NCBI GenBank assembly: GCA_018970325.1
Contig: JAGWWP010000009.1
Coordinates: 1-55,714, forward strand
Length of the DNA: 55,714 bases
Direction of reading: 5' to 3'
Source of the DNA: Cyanobacteria bacterium REEB446
Lineage (GTDB): Bacteria > Cyanobacteriota > Vampirovibrionia > LMEP-6097
The translations under genes and the position numbers were made by a program. The notes under the pieces were generated by a model. That model did no database searches and had not been told where the DNA came from. It was given only the letters and a program-made list of their open reading frames with translations. This document shows, piece after piece, positions 9,165 through 18,035 of the stretch. How positions within the stretch are numbered: the first letter of the stretch is position 1; every line of letters starts with the position of its first letter.

Positions 9165-10502
9165 TTAAAGGACTGCTGCTAAACTAAGTTTAAGCTTAAT
9201 TTTAGGCTGCTTTCTCAATTCTTTATTTAATTTAGTTATCACAATATAGTCTTTAAGAAACTTCTCTGCTTGCAGCACTAATGGCTGGTCAATCTTTGGC
9301 TCTAAAAGAGTCAGCTCGACAATATGACCTGAATTAGAGTCAAAGACTATATCATAATTTAGTTTCTGTTCAGTCACAGCAGGATTACCACGAGATTTTA
9401 ACTTAACAGCCCAATCAGCATATAGCTTACGGTAAATCTGGCTTAGTATAATCTTAGATTTCGGTTTTAACTTCTCTTGAAATAAAGCAGCATCATATTC
9501 ATAAGGCTTTAAAACCAACTGAGAAGCTTCCGTATCTATAGCATAATCAAATAATCCAAGAAAGTCTCTGCCTAGCTTATTTGCACCAGTATGCAGATGA
9601 AAAATCTGATTATGGATATTAATGTCCACTGAATCAATATCTTTTAAAGATATGTGATGAAAATCTACATACGGCAAAATAGTAAAAGTCCAAAGTTGTT
9701 CCCCTCGCTGAAAGTATCTAGATATCTTGGTCTGAGGTATACCTAATTTATCTAAGGTCTGTTGATTAATATAATTATTTTGACTATTCGGATCAATCTG
9801 AAAATCTAAATACTCTGCATTATCCTTTAGGCTTATCAAAGCATAAACTTGACCATTAGATACTGGTATTCTAAGCTCTTCTTTAACAAACTCTGCCTCT
9901 GAGTCAGAGGCCGCTTTATAAAAAGCCACTGAGTCATAACCAGTAATATTAGTTTCATATAGATAATTACTTAAAAGTGGTACAGGTGAGCAAATCAGAA
10001 TAGTAAAAATAGCTAAGCTCACTAATGATCCTAATAACAGCGATATAAAATGAAAAATTTTAACTAAAAAAAACTGACGATTATAATTAGGATTCTCTAC
10101 CACTAAGGTATTTGCACAGAGATCTTGTAGTGTAAGCCTTTCTGAATTAAATATCATCGCGATAGAACCTAAACCAAGAATCAAAACAGAAACATAGGAA
10201 AGAAAGGCTCTAACAAGCATCTGATACCAGTTTACAGCTTTATCATCGTGTAAATTTTTAATCTCTAGACCTAGAACCCACTTACCAAAATCATTCTGTG
10301 TTTTTAAAAGCAATAAAGTATTAATGACTAAAACAAAAATTGCTGAGACAATGACACAGCTTGTCATTGAAACTACACCAATAAGCTGCTTAGCTAGATA
10401 AGCTAAACCATTAGATAAAAGAAAAACCAAGCCCCCAAAAAGCAAGAAATTAAAATAAAAAGCGGTTAAGCGATCTTTAGCACTAGCGATGTTAGCGTAC
10501 AT
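9165..10502 (-). CDS. RDD membrane domain fused to aspartyl-protease-like and TonB-like domains
   Basis: A 445-residue protein with three recognisable parts. Residues 1-140 are an RDD family membrane domain (FGKWVLGLEI, then LTLQDLCANTLVV). A further TM segment lies at about 148-171. Residues 208-335 look like a retropepsin-type aspartyl protease (LDKLGI, then LGRDFLGLFDYAIDTEASQLVL), but the catalytic DTG is replaced by D237-Pro-Asn, so activity is doubtful. Residues 355-440 resemble a TonB/TolA-like C-terminal domain (YADWAVKLKSRGNP...DIVFDSNSGHI). That end probably lies in the periplasm, where such domains contact other envelope proteins. The gene converges on the ruvB-coupled gene with a 7-bp gap. 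The RDD call is solid; the other two are motif-level inferences. Confidence 0.65.
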   Translation of the reverse strand: MYANIASAKDRLTAFYFNFLLFGGLVFLLSNGLAYLAKQLIGVVSMTSCVIVSAIFVLVINTLLLLKTQNDFGKWVLGLEIKNLHDDKAVNWYQMLVRAFLSYVSVLILGLGSIAMIFNSERLTLQDLCANTLVVENPNYNRQFFLVKIFHFISLLLGSLVSLAIFTILICSPVPLLSNYLYETNITGYDSVAFYKAASDSEAEFVKEELRIPVSNGQVYALISLKDNAEYLDFQIDPNSQNNYINQQTLDKLGIPQTKISRYFQRGEQLWTFTILPYVDFHHISLKDIDSVDINIHNQIFHLHTGANKLGRDFLGLFDYAIDTEASQLVLKPYEYDAALFQEKLKPKSKIILSQIYRKLYADWAVKLKSRGNPAVTEQKLNYDIVFDSNSGHIVELTLLEPKIDQPLVLQAEKFLKDYIVITKLNKELRKQPKIKLKLSLAAVL

Positions 10503-10524
10503 TATAAAACCATTCTATACCAAA

Positions 10525-11421
10525 TCAGCTTTGAACTTGCTCGTTTACAATCAGCCCAATCTTGGGATCGCTTGCTAGCTCTAATTTCTGGGTTAGAGTA
10601 TTAATTTCTGCTAAAGATAAAGTTTCGCCTCTCAGTTTAGGATCTAGATTTAAAGATTTAATTTCGGCTTCTGTATATCCAGCAGCTTTTAAAGCATTAG
10701 TAAGCACTTTACGACGATTTGCAAAAATAGCCTTAATAAATCTTCTTAACTGTTTAGGATTCTCTGTCTCGACTAAAGGCTTATCTCTAAGCTTAATCTT
10801 GATAAAAGCAGAAGTAACTTTAGGAGCTGGCTGAAAACACTGTGGCTCAACTGTAAATAAATACTCAGTTTCAGCCCAATAACTCACAAAATGCGTTAAA
10901 GCAGAATACTGTTTAGTACCAAGATTCGCTATAAGCCTTTCTGCATACTCCTTCTGTACTAAAATATAAATTTCATCAAGCTGAGCCTGATTCTCGCTAG
11001 GAAAACCGATTTCACCGAGTAGATGCAGAATTATCTTGGTAGTAATCTGGTAAGGAATATTAGCGACTATTTTAATTTTTTTAGCATGAGGAATAAGCTC
11101 TGGGAGTTTAAACTGTAGAAAATCCTGATTAAAAAACTTAAAATTTTTATTTAATCTTGATAATAGATCTAAATGAAAACAAGCAGAGCTATCTAACTCA
11201 ACAGCATAGACCTCTTTTGCTAAAGGTATTAATCTTTCAGTCAGAAAACCTATACCAGCACCTATTTCTAAAACAACATCAGAATCCTTATCTAAATTAG
11301 CGGCTTGAATAATTTGTTCATGAATAGATTCATCTATTAAAAAGCACTGCCCTAACGACTTCTGTTTTCTATACCGACTAGCTCTTTCAGCTAAGCTCGA
11401 ATAATCTCGTGACTCTACCAT
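10525..11421 (-). CDS. rsmA: 16S rRNA adenine dimethyltransferase RsmA (KsgA)
   Basis: RsmA dimethylates two adjacent adenines in the 3'-terminal hairpin of 16S rRNA using S-adenosylmethionine, late in 30S assembly. The SAM-binding motif I is VLEIGAGIGFLTERL, motif II lies in YAVELD, and the catalytic motif IV is NIPYQITT. The C-terminal helical domain contains FANRRKVLTNALK. The usual LGQNFL near the N-terminus reads LGQCFL here. The length (298 aa) is normal plus a short tail. The start overlaps the grx stop by one base (TAATG), so the two genes are translationally coupled. Confidence 0.95.
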   Translation of the reverse strand: MVESRDYSSLAERASRYRKQKSLGQCFLIDESIHEQIIQAANLDKDSDVVLEIGAGIGFLTERLIPLAKEVYAVELDSSACFHLDLLSRLNKNFKFFNQDFLQFKLPELIPHAKKIKIVANIPYQITTKIILHLLGEIGFPSENQAQLDEIYILVQKEYAERLIANLGTKQYSALTHFVSYWAETEYLFTVEPQCFQPAPKVTSAFIKIKLRDKPLVETENPKQLRRFIKAIFANRRKVLTNALKAAGYTEAEIKSLNLDPKLRGETLSLAEINTLTQKLELASDPKIGLIVNEQVQS

Positions 11422-11690
11422 TATGCAAGTATCTTCTGCAATTCACCACTTGCTTCAAGAGCATGTAAATCATCACAGCCACCAATGGATACACCACCGA
11501 TAAAAATTTGTGGTACAGACTTACGATTCCCTTTAGTTCTTTGAGAAAGCTCTTCTCTAGCGGCTTCATCACCATCTATACGAACCTGCTTAAACTCTAG
11601 CTCTTTAGCCTTAAGCAAAGCTAAAGCTTTCTGACAATAAGGGCAATGATCCCATGTATAAATTACTATCTCTTTACTCTGTACTACCAT
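11421..11690 (-). CDS. grxC: Glutaredoxin (GrxC type)
   Basis: An 89-residue dithiol glutaredoxin that reduces disulfides and glutathionylated proteins using glutathione. The active site CPYC is at residues 16-19. The cis-proline segment reads SVPQIFI, and GGCDDLHALEASGEL is the glutathione-contacting C-terminal part. Length and layout match glutaredoxin 3. It is the first gene of a two-gene unit with rsmA (TAATG overlap) and is divergent from the MaoC-like gene, 44 bp away. A glutaredoxin implies glutathione use in this organism. Confidence 0.93.
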   Translation of the reverse strand: MVVQSKEIVIYTWDHCPYCQKALALLKAKELEFKQVRIDGDEAAREELSQRTKGNRKSVPQIFIGGVSIGGCDDLHALEASGELQKILA

Positions 11691-11734
11691 AGGATTTAAT
11701 CATAAAACATACAGATGTCCTGTATTATTAAATC

Positions 11735-12625
11735 ATGAGTATTGATGCTAAGTTTATCGGTAAAATATATCCTGAAACTCACTACGAAATCGGTAGAGAA
11801 AAGGTTAAAGAATTTATCAGAGCGACTAAAGGTGAACAATTCCTATATACAGAAACACTTCCCCTAACTTTCCCAGTAGTTTATGCATCTGCTTTACTGG
11901 AAGCTGTACTCTATGATCCAGACTTAAATTTAAACCTAAAAAAATTAGTACATGGAGACCAAGAATTCACCTACCATCAAACCGCTAAAATTGGTGACAC
12001 CCTTACTAGCCGTGGGTTTATCGAAAATATTTTCACAAAAAAAGGACATGATTTTGTAGTTTTCAAAGTGGAGTCTTATAACGAGCACCAGGAACTCGTT
12101 TGTACTCAAAAAATGACCTTCGTCGTTCGTGGTGGTAATGATAAAGATTTCTCCGTAAGTGAAAAATTGGCTTTAAAACTAGCTGGTATTGCAGCTAAGC
12201 TTAACCCTATTGAAAAAATAATTCCAGCAGAAGAATCACAGCCAGTATATTTACAGACATCTGAAACAGAATATCAAATGAACGTCTTAATTGATAAATA
12301 TATGCCACAGAGATATGCTGGAGCGAGTGGCGATTTTAATGCTATTCATCTAGATGATACACTTGGGAAAGACTCTGGTTTAGGTGGTTATATCTTACAT
12401 GGCATGGCAACCATGGCTCTAGCAGCTAATCTTGGCGTACATTTCTTTGGAGCAGCTTCTATTACGAGCTTTAAAGCACGTTTCTCAAAACCAGTTAGCC
12501 CTGGTGATGAGTTAAGCTATTTTGCAAAATTAATACAAAATGATTCGGAAAAAAAACTAGAAATAAATGCTAAGGATACTCTTGGTAACAGTGTTCTGGA
12601 ATTTGGTTATTTAGATTTCTGTTGA
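11735..12625 (+). CDS. MaoC-like double hot-dog hydratase/dehydratase
   Basis: A 296-residue protein with two hot-dog domains. The N-terminal one (about 5-135) resembles the MaoC-like N-terminal dehydratase domain. The C-terminal one (about 175-295) has the hydratase motif YAGASGDFNAIHLDD with the Asp and His expected in the active site, then GGYILHGMATMAL. The family adds or removes water on enoyl-CoA or enoyl-ACP with R stereochemistry, as in mycobacterial HadAB or eukaryotic MFE2. The substrate cannot be told from the sequence. Its 3' end overlaps the opposite-strand gene by 19 bp. No fatty-acid genes lie next to it. Confidence 0.85.
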   Translation: MSIDAKFIGKIYPETHYEIGREKVKEFIRATKGEQFLYTETLPLTFPVVYASALLEAVLYDPDLNLNLKKLVHGDQEFTYHQTAKIGDTLTSRGFIENIFTKKGHDFVVFKVESYNEHQELVCTQKMTFVVRGGNDKDFSVSEKLALKLAGIAAKLNPIEKIIPAEESQPVYLQTSETEYQMNVLIDKYMPQRYAGASGDFNAIHLDDTLGKDSGLGGYILHGMATMALAANLGVHFFGAASITSFKARFSKPVSPGDELSYFAKLIQNDSEKKLEINAKDTLGNSVLEFGYLDFC

Positions 12626-14529
12626 GCAGAAGCTTTTTTCTTAGCTTCATTAATTAAGAATTCATATTTTTCTTCCAAGTTAAAAATAGGCTCTAAGCTT
12701 TCATATCTTGGAAACAGTATGAGCATCATCTTAACCACTCTACCAGCTAGATAGTAACCTTCAATCATAGATTTATCCCTAGCGATCTTAAGTATCTGAT
12801 TTACTATAGCTTCACCATCACGAATACGCTTCTTATTCATTAAGTTAACAATAGATTCTAAAACCTTGAGCATGTCATACTGACCAGGATAGACAAAATC
12901 TACAATGTTTTTAAAAATATTATCAGCTTGAATATCTATAAATACTGGACCTGATTCCTGCATCAATGAAGTATCTTCAGAAGCTGCGACTAAAAAATAA
13001 TCTTTATTTTGAGAAAAAACTTTTAATACCTGTTTTACTTTTTTAATATTTTTCCTATACTCGTCATCATTATGGTCCTTCCCATATATATGATCAACAC
13101 CCGTTAAATAAAGTAGAGTACCTTCTGGTTCATACTTTAAACGATTTTCCAAAGCAGTCGCCATATCATTTCTATTACTATTAACAATCTCTTCAAAATC
13201 TATATGCTTAAAATCCATATTCCGTAAAATACAAAAAAGACGTATAACATAAATTTTATCGAATTTATTTAGACCTCTGAGTAAAGCACTCTCGTAGACA
13301 TTTTGATTAATCGAAGTCTCTTTTCTTTCAAATGGAACCCTGCCTACTTTTTTTAGTAAAGCATCAAAATAATCTTTCTGAAAAATTGGTATTGGTAGAT
13401 CATCCAAAAACAATCCTTCAGCTTTCATTAAATCGTTCACATCAAGATATTTAGGTACTTTTTCTGAGACATAAGTCATCTCTGATTCAGTTAAAGTATT
13501 CCTTTTGCACAAAATATTCGTCAATTCATGATCACGCTCGTCATCCATCTTATGGATAGCAAATAGATGCTCAATATTAAAAATACTATTTAGACCCATC
13601 AATAAATTACCAAAAGTGGCTACTATAATTTGCTTTAAATTATTTTTCTGCATTGCATTTTTGTAAATAGCGAATATCTCAGGTTTATTAATTGAAGACA
13701 CTAGATCCTTGGTCAAACCTTTAAAGATTTGAGACACAACATCATCAATAGTTTCACTATGATCAATAATCGCAGGCAAGATTTTAAGTGAAGCCTGGTT
13801 TACTTCTAGAGGATCAAATTCGATTAAAACTTCAAAAGCTTCCCAACGAACCATTGAATCCTCTTCATGATTACAAATAATCTCCAAAAGAATATCAATA
13901 ATTGTTTGATTATAAATTTTTCCTTCATTAAAGAAATTATTAATTCTCTTCAGTTGATCAATGATGAACTTTTTCCTATCAAATGAACCAAGCTCGTCTG
14001 AATTTTTTAACTCCTCAACTTCCATTTCTAAATATTCCAAAGCCAAACTCGGATACAAAGTCACAAAAGGTATGAAAGTAGATTTATAGAATAAAAAACG
14101 ATTCACTAATGTAGTGTGTGTTGACTCTTTAATTTTCTGAAGTAAATTTGGAAAAATAAATGATAAATTTTTTATGCCCTTAAAAACGGTTAGACTTGTT
14201 ATTATATCGGGAGTTAAAGACTCATCCCAGTCTACTACATCAGCATTTAAGTGCTGTATCAGCTTATTTAAAGCTAAACTCTGTATATCAGTTTCTTGTA
14301 TTCTTAACCAAGCTAACCAAGCATCAAAGGATCTATGACGAAATTGATAGCAGATCTTTTTTAGAAGTCTGAGAGTTTCTGGAGTATATTGTTTCTTAAT
14401 AACGACTGATTTTTCATACGTACTTGTTGAAAAATTTTGGAAAAAACTTGTAAACAACCTTAAATAAATGAATATAAAAGCAATGACCACTACGATGGTT
14501 ATTATTATATTTAAAGCGTTATTATCCAT
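12607..14529 (-). CDS. MotB-linked membrane protein A, helical repeats plus degenerate P-loop domain
   Basis: A 640-residue protein with one N-terminal TM helix (about 6-28) and a long soluble, largely helical region with HEAT-like character. It is paralogous to the gene immediately upstream. Both share a W-x2-W-L/I-x2-Q-x3-I/V-Q-S-x4-KLI-x-HL signature (about residues 70-93 here), an RNTLT/RNALT block and a late alpha/beta part. That late part looks like a ruined AAA+ core. Residues 415-428 (ALLRGLNKFDKIYV) sit where the Walker A loop should be, and LLYLTGVDHI (about 472-481) where Walker B should be, both without the catalytic residues. The start codon directly follows the upstream stop (TAA-ATG). 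Operon position behind motB suggests a motility or cell-surface role. No named family is recognised. Confidence 0.7.
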   Translation of the reverse strand: MDNNALNIIITIVVVIAFIFIYLRLFTSFFQNFSTSTYEKSVVIKKQYTPETLRLLKKICYQFRHRSFDAWLAWLRIQETDIQSLALNKLIQHLNADVVDWDESLTPDIITSLTVFKGIKNLSFIFPNLLQKIKESTHTTLVNRFLFYKSTFIPFVTLYPSLALEYLEMEVEELKNSDELGSFDRKKFIIDQLKRINNFFNEGKIYNQTIIDILLEIICNHEEDSMVRWEAFEVLIEFDPLEVNQASLKILPAIIDHSETIDDVVSQIFKGLTKDLVSSINKPEIFAIYKNAMQKNNLKQIIVATFGNLLMGLNSIFNIEHLFAIHKMDDERDHELTNILCKRNTLTESEMTYVSEKVPKYLDVNDLMKAEGLFLDDLPIPIFQKDYFDALLKKVGRVPFERKETSINQNVYESALLRGLNKFDKIYVIRLFCILRNMDFKHIDFEEIVNSNRNDMATALENRLKYEPEGTLLYLTGVDHIYGKDHNDDEYRKNIKKVKQVLKVFSQNKDYFLVAASEDTSLMQESGPVFIDIQADNIFKNIVDFVYPGQYDMLKVLESIVNLMNKKRIRDGEAIVNQILKIARDKSMIEGYYLAGRVVKMMLILFPRYESLEPIFNLEEKYEFLINEAKKKASAQQKSK

Positions 14530-16254
14530 TTAGAATACACCTATTTTCTGCATATCCTCCAAGCTGACAAGTTTTCCATAAATCAATAGACAAATATGAA
14601 AATATGTTCTAATGTAAACGTCAAACTCTATAGAATAGATATCATATGAACTAATAAGTACTTCTGAGTCTGAGACTGTTTCTTTAGCTCGATTTTCAGT
14701 GAGTTCAAATAACAACCTCTGCCAAATTTTACCCTGCTTTTCAAGCGTGCAATAAGGAACATCCTTAACGGTCGGAAATAAATCTCTTGGTAAATAAGTT
14801 TTTAGATCTGCTTTAATACTAGGGTCATTAATGGAAATCTCTTTAGGAATAGATCCGATGTAATAAATATTTACTTCTGCAGCATATTTTCTTAGCTTTT
14901 CAAAAAGTATCTGATCTTTATCTTCCTTCGCAAAGTGAATATTCTCTATAAAAATTAAGTTATGAGGGCTACTCAAAAGCTCCGTTCTTAGTTCATCAAA
15001 AAACTCATTATCTTTCTCCTCAAGAAAATACTGATAATCTATAAAAATAAATCTCCATTTTTTTTCAGCAGCAAGAGACCTAGCAACATAAAGTTTCTCC
15101 CAGAAAGCATCTCCCGTAAGCAAAATACCTCCACCATGCACATCATCACCATTTTCATTTTGGATAATCTGTGGTGCCAAAGAATCAGATACGATATTAC
15201 GAAATTCATCAAGATCGGCTGGTAAACGAATCTTGTCCACACTGTTCTCAGTAAATAAGGGCTTTCTAACAAACGGAAATGTTTCTCTCAAATCATAAGC
15301 ACGTGTAACCATTAATTCTTGATACGTAAGTGCATTTCTCTGCGCAAGAGCTTTCTGTACAAGCTTTTTCTCCTCAGCAGAATTGGCAAAAGCATAAAAC
15401 CTATAAGTATTTTCTATATCTAAACTAATGAGATTCTCACCTAAAGCATTACCAATAATTTCAAACGCACTAAGATTCAAGTGATTACTCGTGCAAAGTT
15501 GTTCTATGGTGGAAAATTTTGCATCATTAAATAATTTAACGACTTTACCGAAAACAAGAGAAAAAACCTTAAGACAATCCTTACTAAAACTCTCTACCTT
15601 TCTATCTATCTCAATAAACTTATCAACACTCCTTAAAAAAATTTCCTCTAGTTGATCTGCTGATTTACGTCCTAAGCTAACAATAATAGCTTCTCTCTCT
15701 TTGAAACTCAATTCTGGATAAGCAATCACATGAACTGCAATATTAGTAATATCTACCTCCAAAGTAAACAAACCAATAGCAGTACTAATTAGAGACATGA
15801 CCTCTTTTTTATTACGGTCTACATTAATCTGCTGATCAATAATATCTCTAGCTATACTCTCATCATTTAGAATCAATCCCTTTATAGCAAATATATAGGC
15901 CTCTGCTAAAATCGGGTAATTATCACACATTCGATGAGCTGTAATAATAAAATTCTTTAAAAGCTGTATAGACTCTGGATATCTAAAATAAGAAACAGCT
16001 ACTAAAACATCAATCGTAATCTTATTCCAAGTACGAGGATGTCCTTTAAGATGTTCTATTAACTTTGCAAAACCCTTACTCTGAACCTCATCACTCTGCT
16101 TTTTAATCCACTCGACCCATTCACGAACATGATCATGATGATAATTTATGAACACCTGTGCTCGCTGTGTATCAGCGTTGTAAATTCTCCTTAAAAGATC
16201 TATCTTGATTTTAAGGGATTTTCTTAAGAAAGTATCTAAGCTACGCAGAACCAT
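14530..16254 (-). CDS. MotB-linked protein B, helical repeats plus degenerate P-loop domain
   Basis: A 574-residue soluble protein paralogous to its downstream neighbour but lacking the N-terminal TM helix. The shared signature is at about 46-69 (EWVEWIKKQSDEVQSKGFAK). The AAA-like part at about 374-520 is easier to see here. GILLTGDAFWEKLYV (376-390) occupies the Walker A position with a Lys but no GKT/GKS. LIFIENIH (433-440) occupies Walker B with Glu-Asn in place of Asp-Glu, and IYYIGS follows as a sensor-1-like strand. ATP hydrolysis is therefore unlikely. It overlaps the motB stop by one base (TAATG) and is followed directly by the 640-aa gene, so the three should be co-expressed. A role as stator-associated or scaffold protein is inference. 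Confidence 0.7.
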   Translation of the reverse strand: MVLRSLDTFLRKSLKIKIDLLRRIYNADTQRAQVFINYHHDHVREWVEWIKKQSDEVQSKGFAKLIEHLKGHPRTWNKITIDVLVAVSYFRYPESIQLLKNFIITAHRMCDNYPILAEAYIFAIKGLILNDESIARDIIDQQINVDRNKKEVMSLISTAIGLFTLEVDITNIAVHVIAYPELSFKEREAIIVSLGRKSADQLEEIFLRSVDKFIEIDRKVESFSKDCLKVFSLVFGKVVKLFNDAKFSTIEQLCTSNHLNLSAFEIIGNALGENLISLDIENTYRFYAFANSAEEKKLVQKALAQRNALTYQELMVTRAYDLRETFPFVRKPLFTENSVDKIRLPADLDEFRNIVSDSLAPQIIQNENGDDVHGGGILLTGDAFWEKLYVARSLAAEKKWRFIFIDYQYFLEEKDNEFFDELRTELLSSPHNLIFIENIHFAKEDKDQILFEKLRKYAAEVNIYYIGSIPKEISINDPSIKADLKTYLPRDLFPTVKDVPYCTLEKQGKIWQRLLFELTENRAKETVSDSEVLISSYDIYSIEFDVYIRTYFHICLLIYGKLVSLEDMQKIGVF

Positions 16255-17360
16255 TAGTGACCCCCTCCATGACCTTCAGCAGATTTGGCTGCTGGATTGG
16301 CTTCTTTAGCTTCACCACCACTGTGTTGAGAAGAAGATTTTTCTACTGAATATTTTGCATAATATTCTTGCCTACGTTTTTTTTGAGCCAAATCATCCAA
16401 ATCTAAAGGCTTCTCAGACTTACCTCCACTTTTCTCTAAATACTGCTTGAAATCTTCTGGTCTTGTGCCACTACGCTTAAGTTCTTCTTCTTTCTTTTTC
16501 TCAGCTTTAATTAAAGGAGTCACCGTCTCTAAATCTTTCTGCTGTTTTCTCATCTCAATTAAGACCTCTTCTTGTAATAACGTTAATGTTATTCTTCTAT
16601 TCATTGAAGCACTAGGATCTGCAGGGAATTTCAACTGAGTATCAGCGTAACCTTCCACTCTGATAAACCTTTGTGGGCTAATTCCATCAAACTCTAATCG
16701 TTTTCGTACTATTTGAGCCCTGTCAGTAGAAAGATTCCAATTATCATATGACCCTACTCCATAATTGTTAGAGTCTGTATGTCCAGCTACTAACATTGAA
16801 CTTGCATTATTTCTTAAAATAGCAGCTAGAGTATCCACAATTTTTTTAACATAATCGGTAGGTACAGCTGAGCCACTAGAAAATAAGGCATGATTCTTAG
16901 TCTCCTGAATCTCTATTAATATTCCATTATCTACAGTGTGAAAGTTGACGTTCTCAAGCATTTCCTCGCCTAAGCTTATTTCCAGACTTTCTTTAAATTC
17001 GGATTGAATAATTTGCTTGACCCTTTCTTTATTCTCACCAGTTAACTTAAGTTTTTCAAATTGTAAAAAGCTGGCACCACCGACTAATTGGCCTTCCTCG
17101 CCTGGATTCTTAGCACCACCTAATACAAATACATTTCCTTGCATTGGCCCTGTTTGAGTAGGCTGCTTAAAAGCTTCTGCTACAGCAGCTTTTGTACTTG
17201 GATCAGAATTAACTAGCCATAACAAAAGAAACATGCACATCATAGCTGTAACAAAATCTGCATAAGCTACTTTCCAAGCACCACCATGATGGCCAGCATG
17301 TCCACCTTTTTTGATAATCTTCTTTACTATTATTGGCTGTTCGTCTGACTCTGGTGGCAT
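16254..17360 (-). CDS. motB: Flagellar stator protein MotB
   Basis: MotB anchors the stator to peptidoglycan and, with MotA, forms the ion channel that powers the flagellar motor. A single TM helix at about 32-50 carries the essential Asp (D35 in VAYADFVTAMM). The C-terminal OmpA/MotB domain (about 150-270) has AGHTDSNNYG and NLSTDRAQIVRKRL, the peptidoglycan-binding signature. The protein is 368 residues. It has His/Gly-rich ends: GGHAGHHGG just before the TM helix and EGHGGGH at the C-terminus, after a Lys/Glu-rich tail. No motA is in the window, so MotA is encoded elsewhere. It leads an operon with the two pseudo-AAA paralogues. The start ATG is followed by a typical N-terminus, but no clear Shine-Dalgarno site precedes it. 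Confidence 0.93.
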   Translation of the reverse strand: MPPESDEQPIIVKKIIKKGGHAGHHGGAWKVAYADFVTAMMCMFLLLWLVNSDPSTKAAVAEAFKQPTQTGPMQGNVFVLGGAKNPGEEGQLVGGASFLQFEKLKLTGENKERVKQIIQSEFKESLEISLGEEMLENVNFHTVDNGILIEIQETKNHALFSSGSAVPTDYVKKIVDTLAAILRNNASSMLVAGHTDSNNYGVGSYDNWNLSTDRAQIVRKRLEFDGISPQRFIRVEGYADTQLKFPADPSASMNRRITLTLLQEEVLIEMRKQQKDLETVTPLIKAEKKKEEELKRSGTRPEDFKQYLEKSGGKSEKPLDLDDLAQKKRRQEYYAKYSVEKSSSQHSGGEAKEANPAAKSAEGHGGGH

Positions 17361-17369
17361 AGCAGAAAT

Positions 17370-17386
17370 ATAGTTAAATTAACTAT
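17370..17386. promoter_or_regulatory. Palindrome just upstream of motB
   Basis: ATAGTTAAATTAACTAT is a perfect 8+1+8 palindrome ending 10 bp before the motB start codon at 17360. Its position, where a ribosome-binding site would lie, suggests an operator or a small 5'-UTR hairpin that could affect motB initiation. An AT-rich 17-mer of this kind can arise by chance, so confidence is low. Confidence 0.3.
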
Positions 17387-17520
17387 CTTTTATTCTTATT
17401 CCTCATAATTAACTGTTTCGCAATAAAATCGTGGCTAATCTTCCTAACCTATTCTCAATAGAGCAATATTGCTAAGTGATCCTCTAAAAGAATCATAAAT
17501 AGACAAATCTCAAAAAAAGC

Positions 17521-17547
17521 TCAAGAAATTAACAGAAGTACCGATAG
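17521..17547 (+). promoter_or_regulatory. Candidate sigma-28 (FliA-type) promoter of fliS
   Basis: A box ACCGATAG (17540-17547) matches six of eight positions of the FliA -10 consensus GCCGATAA. TCAAGAAA (17521-17528), exactly 11 bp upstream, shares TxAAG with the -35 consensus TAAAGTTT. Transcription would start around 17554, leaving a leader of roughly 27 bases that contains the AGGAGA ribosome-binding site (from 17569) before the fliS ATG. The consensus is from enterobacteria and the match is imperfect. Confidence 0.5.
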
Positions 17548-17580
17548 AGGTGGATGTAACAATCTTTAGGAGAAAGCAGG

Positions 17581-18030
17581 ATGCAAATGTTAAATAAAAA
17601 ACCAGTACAAACTAATAATCCCAATAATGTAACACCACAACAAAAGAAGTTTATTAAGAACATGGTGGATAGTGCTTCACCTGAACAGTTAATAGTAATT
17701 TTATACAACGGCTGCTTACAATGGCTGGCAATGGCAAAAAAAGAATTAGAAAAAAACAAAGGGGAGAGAGTTCCTAATTGGACAAATTTTAGTCATCAAA
17801 TGAAAATGTCTGTTAGTATCATTGAACATCTTCAGGATTCGTTGAACCATGATATCAATCAAGATTTTGCAGATCAACTATTTAATTTATACGAATTTTT
17901 AAAATCTAATTTAATGAGAGCAAACATAGAAAAAAATCAGGAAAAAATGGATTTTTGTGTCAGAATCATCAGTGACTTAAAAAGTGGATGGCAAGAAGGT
18001 ATCAATAAGCTTAACGAGAAATCTACTTAA
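17581..18030 (+). CDS. fliS: Flagellin export chaperone FliS
   Basis: FliS binds the C-terminus of flagellin in the cytoplasm, prevents early polymerisation and hands it to the export gate. The conserved helix SASPEQLIVILYNGCLQWL (about residues 32-50) is diagnostic, and the rest is a four-helix bundle (149 aa, normal length with an extra 20-residue polar N-terminus). A good AGGAGA site lies about 8 bases before the ATG. fliC and fliD are not adjacent, so the flagellar genes are dispersed in this genome. It is divergent from motB and converges on the comEA-like gene with a 5-bp gap. Confidence 0.92.
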   Translation: MQMLNKKPVQTNNPNNVTPQQKKFIKNMVDSASPEQLIVILYNGCLQWLAMAKKELEKNKGERVPNWTNFSHQMKMSVSIIEHLQDSLNHDINQDFADQLFNLYEFLKSNLMRANIEKNQEKMDFCVRIISDLKSGWQEGINKLNEKST

Positions 18031-18035
18031 AAATT

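Noticed and set aside
10562-10834. Plus-strand reading frame of 90 codons
   Set aside because: It lies wholly inside rsmA on the other strand and has no recognisable features; it is a by-product of rsmA codon use.
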